Shown here in pieces: positions 58,251 through 64,000 of a stretch of 64,000 nucleotides of DNA. The position numbers were made by a program, and so were the translations under genes. Source of the stretch: Patiria pectinifera (taxonomy: Eukaryota > Echinodermata > Asteroidea > Valvatida > Asterinidae). The stretch covers positions 263,770 through 327,769 of the forward strand of contig CM057142.1 of assembly GCA_029964075.1 (NCBI GenBank). Reading direction: 5' to 3'. The notes beneath the pieces were generated by a model. It made no database searches. It was given only the letters and a program-made list of their open reading frames with translations, and had not been told where the DNA came from. Numbering within the stretch: the first letter of the stretch is position 1; every line of letters starts with the position of its first letter.

Positions 58251-58838
58251 TGGGCTCCGTGCGCCAACAAAAGAGGTGCGTTTTTACCACTTTTGAGAGC
58301 CATGTGGAAGGGACACACACCGAGTGCGCAAGGGCGGATCCGGGGGGGCCAAAGGGGGCCATGCCCCCCCCCCCCAAAAAAAACGAAACCAATTTTCTTT
58401 TTTTTTTCATGACATCGCAATAAAGGCAGGCAATGAGTACACCACCATCTTTTCCTCAAAAAAACATTGGTTAAAGTGGTCAGAAACTGCCTCAGATCGC
58501 ACCACAGAGCATCTAGAATCCCAAAAAAAATTGGGGGGGACCAAAATTTTGTTTGGCCCCCAAAAAATTGTGTTCTGGATCCACCCTGCGAGTGCGTACC
58601 ATACTGTACTGGTTCGCATGCGAAGTATGCACGACTTTGAATGTGCCAAAGCGTGAGCGGCCAGCGTCATCGGCGCGCGAATGCGTTCAAATTTAACTAG
58701 CGATGGTCCCCCATACTAATCCCCGTCCCCAATAACTTTGGATCATTCAAAATACGCAGAGGATGGGAGCGGGAACCAGTCTACGTCTCCCCCAACTCCT
58801 TTTCTGGCTGTTGAAGGGGTACTTTTGCACAGAGCCCA
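58251..58838. mobile_element. Element B (tgggctc ends, TA-flanked), interrupted
   Basis: TA-tgggctccgtgcgccaacaa at left and gtacttttgcacagagccca-TA at right. Carries the hAT-like element at 58330-58589. Confidence 0.7.
58330..58589. mobile_element. hAT-like element with ggatcc ends and near-8-bp TSD
   Basis: agggcggatcc ... ggatccaccct ends. Flanks GAGTGCGC (58322-58329) and GAGTGCGT (58590-58597) differ at one base. Interior G-, C- and T-rich. Confidence 0.7.
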
Positions 58839-58839
58839 T

Positions 58840-58992
58840 ACCCGTAGCAGCCAAAAGTACTATACTTGTAGCAACCAAAGTACTATACTTGTAGCAACCA
58901 AAGTACTATCCTCGTAGCAACTAAAGTACTATAACCGTAGCAACCAAAGTACTTTAACCATAGCAACCAAAGTACTATACGCCTAGCAACTC
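58840..58992 (+). repeat. Minisatellite, about 22-bp unit, 6-7 copies
   Basis: Unit (g/t)tagcaaccaaagtactata with small variations, from 58845 to about 58990. Single-copy traces (tagcaaccaacgtagcaacc) are in the A element at 34840. Confidence 0.85.
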
Positions 58993-60359
58993 AGTATTGT
59001 GTGCAAATGCATGGGGGAGTGTGCGTTGTGCATATTCCCAAGCGCTAGGGCTACAGAGCTCAGGGTTCAAGCATTTCGTGATGGGATAGTTTGGAAAAGT
59101 GCTAGTCAAGTTTCAACTAATTTCGTATTCAAATCGAAGTACATTTTAATTGCATTTAGATTAAATTAATCCTATCGCTAAAAATCAAGGAGAATCTGTG
59201 GGCGAGTTGCTATAAAACAATATTGACAGCTTTATCTTGTGGTATAGTAAAACTAGCCTTCCTCTGTGATCCATGGAGCTTTTATTTTCCCTCGACTTCG
59301 CCTCAGGAATAAATAGAATGCTCAATGGATCGCCTCGGGAGGCTATAGTTTTACTACACCACTCGAAGAAGTCAATATTTGTACTCTATGTAACCTCTCC
59401 TGAGGACGGATGGAGTACACACTGTCCAAAAGTATGAGATCATTCTAAAACTAATTCTTGTAAATTAATCCATGTTACATTTAGTAACGGTAAGCCCTTC
59501 TTACACGTCTTATATCAGTAACAGTTTACTGAAATGTGTCACATTATCATTTATGAAAAATGAATGCAACCTCTGTAAACTGCACACGGACTGGATTGAC
59601 CTGAACTATACAAATCAAGAAAGTTATTGGGCCTGGCGTTTCTATTGTAGCAAGATTTTGAGGAAGATCCTGCTGGCATGAAAACCTCAGAACCTCCAAC
59701 TGAATTATTTAATGCAACAGTATGCAAATTCAAGTGTGCAGGATACGATACCTTGGATAAAGGTGTTTTCAATTTTGTGTACATAATAAAAAAAGACTTT
59801 ATGCCATTTGTGCCTTAAATTTGTTTTATTTTAATTTCTGATTTCTCTGTGTTCCTTTCATGCTCTGTATAGTCCTGATAAGTAACTTGCAGGTCTCACA
59901 GTAAGGCATCCTTTAGGGTTAGTTCACAATAGACAGTACAGCCTTTGCACCGTGCCGCAGCATTCATGTTCCCATTCATGACCTTCGACGAATCGCATGC
60001 AACCGGACTGTTGGCATGCGTGTTACGGGCGCCTGCCTTGGTGAATCGCTGCACAGTCCAATATTGCGCACTAAAACATCGCACCAAGACTAGCCTCACA
60101 GCAAAGCCTTTAAAACCTATAAAAATGTATATGTCAACTTGGGAGCCTATTTTATTTTTAAGTAACGTACATGTATATCACTGATAAAAACCTATATTTT
60201 TATTCTGGCATATGTTTATTTCAACACTTTTTAAAGAAAATTTTAAGAATCAATATGACCAACAGTTTAGTTAATCCAACAGTTTAGTAATTCCAAAATG
60301 ACCACGTTGTCAATATAGGCGTATCTCTCTAATTTTTTTTTACAAGTGTTTCAAGAAGC

Positions 60360-61131
60360 GTTTCTATGCCCACCGGTCAACACCAAGAAACTAAGACACG
60401 TACCCCTGTTGGTCATCACTTCAACCTGCCTAACCACTCCATTTCTGATATGATTTTGCAGGGCATTGAATCTCTTGGCCATCGCAAGGACTCAGTTCGC
60501 CTCAGCAGAGAGAAAGTGTGGATGAATCGTCTTCAAACTATTCAACCACATGGTCTCAACATCCAACTTGGGAATGATTAATCCTTTTCTTCCTCCATTG
60601 TCTTCTGTTACAGATAATCCACCTGGTCTTCCTTGTTTGTGTTTACCCATCTTGCCCCATCTTTCATCCCTTTCCACCTCCATACTTTTCCCCCCCCCCC
60701 CTGCATCATCCCCCTTCACTCTCACACTCTTTTGTCCGTTCCCACTCCCTGTGACCTTTGATCCTTCCCCTTTCTGGTCCCTCCCCTGTTTACACCAGAC
60801 CCCTTGTGGTTTGCCATCTCCCTTTGTTTCTTTGTTCTCTCATCCACCCCCCCCCCCCATCTTTCCACACCTTTCCCACCTAATCCTCCTTTTGTGTTTC
60901 TTCTTTCAGCCCTGCATGTTTGTGTGCACCCCCATGTTAATGTATGTACCTCTGTCATTTCTGTTTTAGCCTCTGAAGAAGAACTTGCTAAGTTCGCAAT
61001 GTCAGGCCACATTAATTTTTAGATTTATATATTTCAGGTCCATCCAGTCAGTAAGCAGTTTGCAGCAGTCTTACTTTTTTTCATGTTTCAGAATTTGGCA
61101 GTTTGCATGAAATTGGCAATATGGAAATAAA
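60360..61131 (+). mobile_element. Penelope-like retroelement 3' end (GIY-YIG C terminus)
   Basis: Frame from 60366 reads TRTPVGHHFNLPNHSISDMI, then LSREKVWMNRLQTIQPHGLN. This is the end of Penelope-like element proteins: VG-HF-LPxHS-xD, then RE-x-W-x-x-x-L-x-T-x-x-P-x-GLN. A C/T-rich stretch, a hammerhead-like core (60973-61003) and an AATAAA (61126-61131) follow. 5' truncated. Confidence 0.75.
60973..61003 (+). ncRNA. Degenerate hammerhead-like core
   Basis: CTGAAGA, a perfect 6-bp stem GAACTT/AAGTTC, then GCAATGTC. This resembles the CUGANGA-stem-GAAA order of hammerhead ribozymes carried by Penelope-like elements, but GAAA is changed to GCAA, so activity is doubtful. Confidence 0.4.
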
Positions 61132-61764
61132 TGTTAAAGTGAATTGAATTGAATGGAAACTTTATCTAGTGTGGAGAACTTAAGGTGAGCAATTTGTCTG
61201 GTACTTCATGCTGGAAAATTGCATCCTAAAAGTCTATAAATGCCTATATTTGGCGCTGGGGAAAAACCTTTAAAATACCTAAATTTTGATTTTCAAAATC
61301 TATTAAAAAAACCTATATTGATTAAGAAGGGCACTGTGAGGCCTGAACGTGAGAAGTACATGTGGGATAAAAACCGGTTTATTTTTGAAATGCATGTCAT
61401 GTCAAAATAATTCAATCAAACATTGCGACACTGCGCTTAACCCTTAAATGGATATTGAATCAAACCACGATTTTCCAAAAATATACGTTAACCGCTTCCA
61501 TAGTTATTGGTGCCATCTTGCCACATAATTGTAATTGGCAAAGACCTAGACAAAAGCTTGAGACAAGAGATTCAGATATGGCCTGTCTTCAAATTGCAAG
61601 AGTTCAGATTTCTCAGGATAAAGTAACAAACAAATCCAGCATGCCAAAACATGTGTTCAGCTCAGTTTAGTTCAGTTCATTTATTTTTTCCACTTATTCA
61701 ATTCAAAATTAATGACAAGAATTACCAAAATCTGACATTACAAAATAATAACAATAATAATACC

Positions 61765-62192
61765 AGAGTCTTACATAGCGCACTTATCTACCAACAATTA
61801 GGTACTCAAGGCGCTGGTAAATTATAAAAGACTATTATAATTATAAAAGTCTATTATAAAAGACAGGTAAATGAAGTTTATGAGAAATATGAGACCCATT
61901 ATGTAGCACCTTATAAGGATTTACAATGTGCTGCGGCGCATATTGCAGCCACTGCCAGAAACACCGGGGCAAACCCCTTCTCTTAGCGATAAGTGTTACT
62001 GGGTTCTTTAACGTGCATTACACAACACACGGGACCTACGGCTTTACGTCCCAACTGAAGGACGAAGCAATAATGGTAAACTGCCTTGCTCAAGAGCACA
62101 AGCAACATGTTCCCACGGTCAGGCTTCGAACCCATGTACCACGGCACACGAGTCAAACACCATAACCATTGGACCACAGCACCCCACATAAA
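61765..62192 (-). mobile_element. tRNA-derived SINE/composite, minus strand
   Basis: On the minus strand: gtggtccaatggttatggtg, then gggttcgaagcctgacc, ttgagcaaggcagtttacc. The left part (agagtcttacatagcgcact, actcaaggcgctggt) is a second conserved module. Confidence 0.75.
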
Positions 62193-62402
62193 AAAAGTGG
62201 TGGAGGTCTCAAAAAAGCATGGCTTGTAAAACTGAGATCCAAATGACACGTGATTATATTCAGACATTTGTGGCACACACCGTGGTTTTCCCACTGAAAA
62301 TTGCCACCGACGATTGCTGGCATGGTTTTAGCGATATGTCCACAAATGATACACAGCAAATATGGCTGCCTGCAATGTCACTCGAGGATCTCCCTTCTCC
62401 GG

Positions 62403-62408
62403 TTTATT
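62403..62408 (-). terminator. Candidate DNAJC17 poly(A) signal
   Basis: TTTATT on + (AATAAA on -), about 225 bases after the DNAJC17 stop codon and next to the TTTG microsatellite. First such hexamer after the stop. Confidence 0.35.
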
Positions 62409-62412
62409 GGGG

Positions 62413-62452
62413 TGTTTGTTTGTTTGTTTGTTTGTTTGTTTGTTTGTTTGTT
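62413..62452 (+). repeat. (TTTG)n microsatellite
   Basis: About ten tandem tttg units just left of the DNAJC17 3' end. Confidence 0.95.
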
Positions 62453-62516
62453 TTTTCGTTGTAAAGCTGGAGATGCTTCCTCTTGAGTAGTAGCATCATG
62501 TGGCTCTTGATACACG

Positions 62517-62632
62517 GGCCGTTTTCCAAACCCCGGCTTCGGTTTTGTCTCCGTCTCCGGCTCCATCCCCATTGCCATACTGCATGAATGACGCCATAGA
62601 CGGAGAACGAGACCGGGGTTTGGAAAATGGCC
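62517..62632. mobile_element. 116-bp inverted-repeat element at the DNAJC17 stop
   Basis: ggccgttttccaaaccccgg and ccggggtttggaaaatggcc (19 of 20 paired). The right tip overlaps the last base of the DNAJC17 stop codon. Confidence 0.75.
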
Positions 62633-63054
62633 TATGACTCCTCAGCATCTTCTCTGGCCATCTGCTCTATCAACCTCTGCCTCTCTGCATTCTGCCTCAT
62701 TCTCATCGATTCCAAACTCTCGTAATCCTTAGCCTGGGCTCCGCCCGGGTTGGAAGTCACAAAAGTTGAGCGACCTCTGTCGGCTTGCCCCTCTGTGGGG
62801 ACGCTATCGTCCTCGGGACAGACTCTTTTAACTCCGCCCACGCTTGAGAGTAAATCCTCAGCCGTTCGTAAGTTCCTCAAATGCTGTTCCTCAGCTGCAG
62901 ACGCATCAGTATGGTGGCCATCTTGTACGGTTGATTGTTCTACATATCTTTCCTCCTCGGCATGTTGTGGAGTGGCCTTTTTTTGCTGTCTGGCATTTTT
63001 CAACCTCTGTAGCACCATGGATTCAAAGTCGGCATCTGTTGTGGGGGTGGGCTG
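62632..63054 (-). CDS. DNAJC17: DNAJC17 last exon
   Basis: Acceptor attcttacag followed directly by another CAG (a NAGNAG site). It encodes QPTPTTDADFESMVLQRLKN, a charged linker, then DYESLESMRMRQNAERQRL and a stop TAG. Coding begins upstream of the internal ATG at 63018. The stop codon abuts an inverted repeat (62517-62632). Confidence 0.88.
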   Translation of the reverse strand, partial: QPTPTTDADFESMVLQRLKNARQQKKATPQHAEEERYVEQSTVQDGHHTDASAAEEQHLRNLRTAEDLLSSVGGVKRVCPEDDSVPTEGQADRGRSTFVTSNPGGAQAKDYESLESMRMRQNAERQRLIEQMAREDAEES

Positions 63055-63677
63055 CTGTAAGAATTAAATGGTTGGTAACTGATTAAAGAAGAGAGGACCA
63101 TTACCAGTAGGCTATTTTGGGAAAACTTGTTATGTTTATAATAAACTCAAATTTGCCAGCAAGACAGAGTTTAACTTTGCATGTGATTGCAAGACAAATA
63201 AATTTGATGCAAGACGAAGTGGTATCTTTTGCTTGTGCATGACACCTATTTAGGGGGAATTACAGAGTAAGTACATGTACAACTGCTGGAATGTTAGCTG
63301 TTCAATCTCCAGCATGAACCAAGCTTGAATATGGAAAAAAAATCACTCATTTTATTTTGTGTAATTCACAAAAAATGACCTGGACAAAATAATGATAATT
63401 ATAGCTGTTTTCTTTAACTTTTTTTTTGATTGGATACAATTTACAGATCTTGATTCCGATTGACGTTTTCTTTTATGTATTTATTGATTTATTCAATTAT
63501 TAAAAAAAAAAGATAAAGGAAAAAGCTAAAAGCTAGCCAGCAATAACATATCAATGGAATGGTTCTCACCTGTGTTGATGAGCCTGATGTTGCTGTGGAT
63601 GGCTGGGGTTGACCTGACAGCCACGATAGCTCCAAGGGGTTGCTACTCAATCCCAACTCATTTCTGACTGCAAGTTC
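62632..63677 (-). CDS. DNAJC17: DNAJC17, C-terminal part (gene continues beyond the right edge)
   Basis: Two exons, 63677-63570 and 63054-62632, give the last 176 residues. DNAJC17 is a nuclear J-domain/RRM co-chaperone linked to splicing. Here only the end of the RRM (ELAVRNELGLSSNPLELSWL, human equivalent AVQNEVGL-DNPLKISWL) and the tail are present. The tail ends with the family signature DYESLESMRMRQNAERQRL, then IEQM and a short acidic end. The J domain, any coiled region and most of the RRM must lie to the right. The linker between is longer and more acidic than in human. It converges on GCHFR exactly as in vertebrates. Confidence 0.88.
63055..63569 (-). other. DNAJC17 intron
   Basis: GT-AG intron of 515 bp, AT-rich, no repeat family recognised. 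Confidence 0.75.
63570..63677 (-). CDS. DNAJC17: DNAJC17 exon: end of RRM
   Basis: Thirty-six codons, acceptor ctctacag, donor gtgaga, phase 0 at both ends. Contains NPLELSWLSGQPQPS, the diagnostic post-RRM block of the family. Confidence 0.88.
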
Positions 63678-63749
63678 CTGTAGAGAACAATTAACATATT
63701 GAATTAAATGGGTTCAGGCAAATTCTTAACACATAAGCTACAGCATCAG

Positions 63750-63900
63750 GCAGTAGTAGCAGTCCTTCTGATGTAAAAATCTCAGGCGTGTGGAAAAAGG
63801 CACGCCTGGATTTTTCTAGGTGTGCGATTTTTCTAGGCGTGTGATTTGTTCAAAATTTGTTCAAAATTTGTTCAAAATTTGTTCAAAATTAATCACACTA
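63750..63900. mobile_element. MITE with agtccttctg end (partial copy 2)
   Basis: agtccttctgatgtaaaaat then gcgtgtggaaaaaggcacgc and ctggatttttcta, about 85% like the reverse complement of 46584-46641. Followed by three ttcaaaatttg tandem units. Confidence 0.6.
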
Positions 63901-64000
63901 GTAAAATAAAAAGGTAATCTCTGCGCCCAACTATACATAAATTAAAGTGAAGTATATCGATGAAAATCAATAGCTTCATCAAACAAGCAAAACAAAACAA

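Larger units (their letters stand above)
58148..59382 (+). mobile_element. Composite element A (copy 3), interrupted by element B
   Basis: Starts ataacatcttgcacacagat, interrupted at 58250 by element B, resumes near 58839, and ends with the hairpin ctagccttcct ... gggaggctatagttttacta and gtcaatatttgt. Confidence 0.72.
56730..62400. other. Between GFRP exon B and DNAJC17 3' end
   Basis: Mostly repeats: nested A/B/hAT-like insertion (58148-59382), Penelope-like 3' end (60360-61131), minus-strand SINE (61765-62192). The stretch 56750-58100 shows only AT-rich unique sequence with an aggattttg motif cluster near 57115. Confidence 0.65.

Noticed and set aside
60550-60969. 139-codon Pro/Ser-rich frame after the Penelope-like end
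   Set aside because: Translation of a C/T-rich simple stretch in the element's 3' region; no domain.
1-64000. CRISPR arrays, operons, ribosome binding sites
   Set aside because: The window is plainly nuclear eukaryotic DNA with spliced genes. Direct repeats seen are minisatellites or mobile elements.

Overview
This is a nuclear segment from an animal genome, AT-rich and full of introns and repeats. Three things suggest a marine invertebrate deuterostome, most likely an ambulacrarian such as a sea star: clear one-to-one relatives of vertebrate genes with conserved splice phases, frequent ACATGTAC/TACATGTA palindromes, and many short inverted-repeat elements and tRNA-derived SINEs. The phylum is inference; no species marker is visible.

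Four protein-coding genes can be read, mostly to base-level exon boundaries. (1) Dispatched (+, about 3187-22787) is the 12-span SSD transporter that releases lipid-modified Hedgehog; its large last exon is 19813-22787. (2) A regulator of microtubule dynamics protein of RMDN3/PTPIP51 type (-, 42856-31016) is complete in eight coding exons with matching phases. (3) GTP cyclohydrolase I feedback regulatory protein, GCHFR/GFRP (+, from 43235), has two coding exons followed by two alternative, anciently duplicated terminal exons (50634-50799 and 56591-56729). (4) The C-terminal part of DNAJC17 (-, 63677-62632) enters from the right edge.

RMDN and GCHFR are head to head over 378 bp, and GCHFR is tail to tail with DNAJC17. 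From memory, RMDN3(-)-GCHFR(+)-DNAJC17(-) has the same order and orientations on human 15q15, with DISP2(+) nearby, so this looks like an old microsyntenic block.

The rest is introns and intergenic DNA dominated by mobile-element remnants: palindromic MITEs with a shared CAGGGTG terminus, TTAA-type MITEs, hAT-like elements (one with an exact 8-bp target duplication), tRNA-SINEs, two LINE 3' ends, a Penelope-like 3' end with a GIY-YIG tail, foldback elements with tRNA-like boxes inside RMDN intron 1, a three-copy repeat array, and nested insertions near 58-59 kb.

The strongest new observation is the duplicated, mutually exclusive-looking GFRP last exon. It predicts two proteins with the same N-terminal half and different C-terminal halves.
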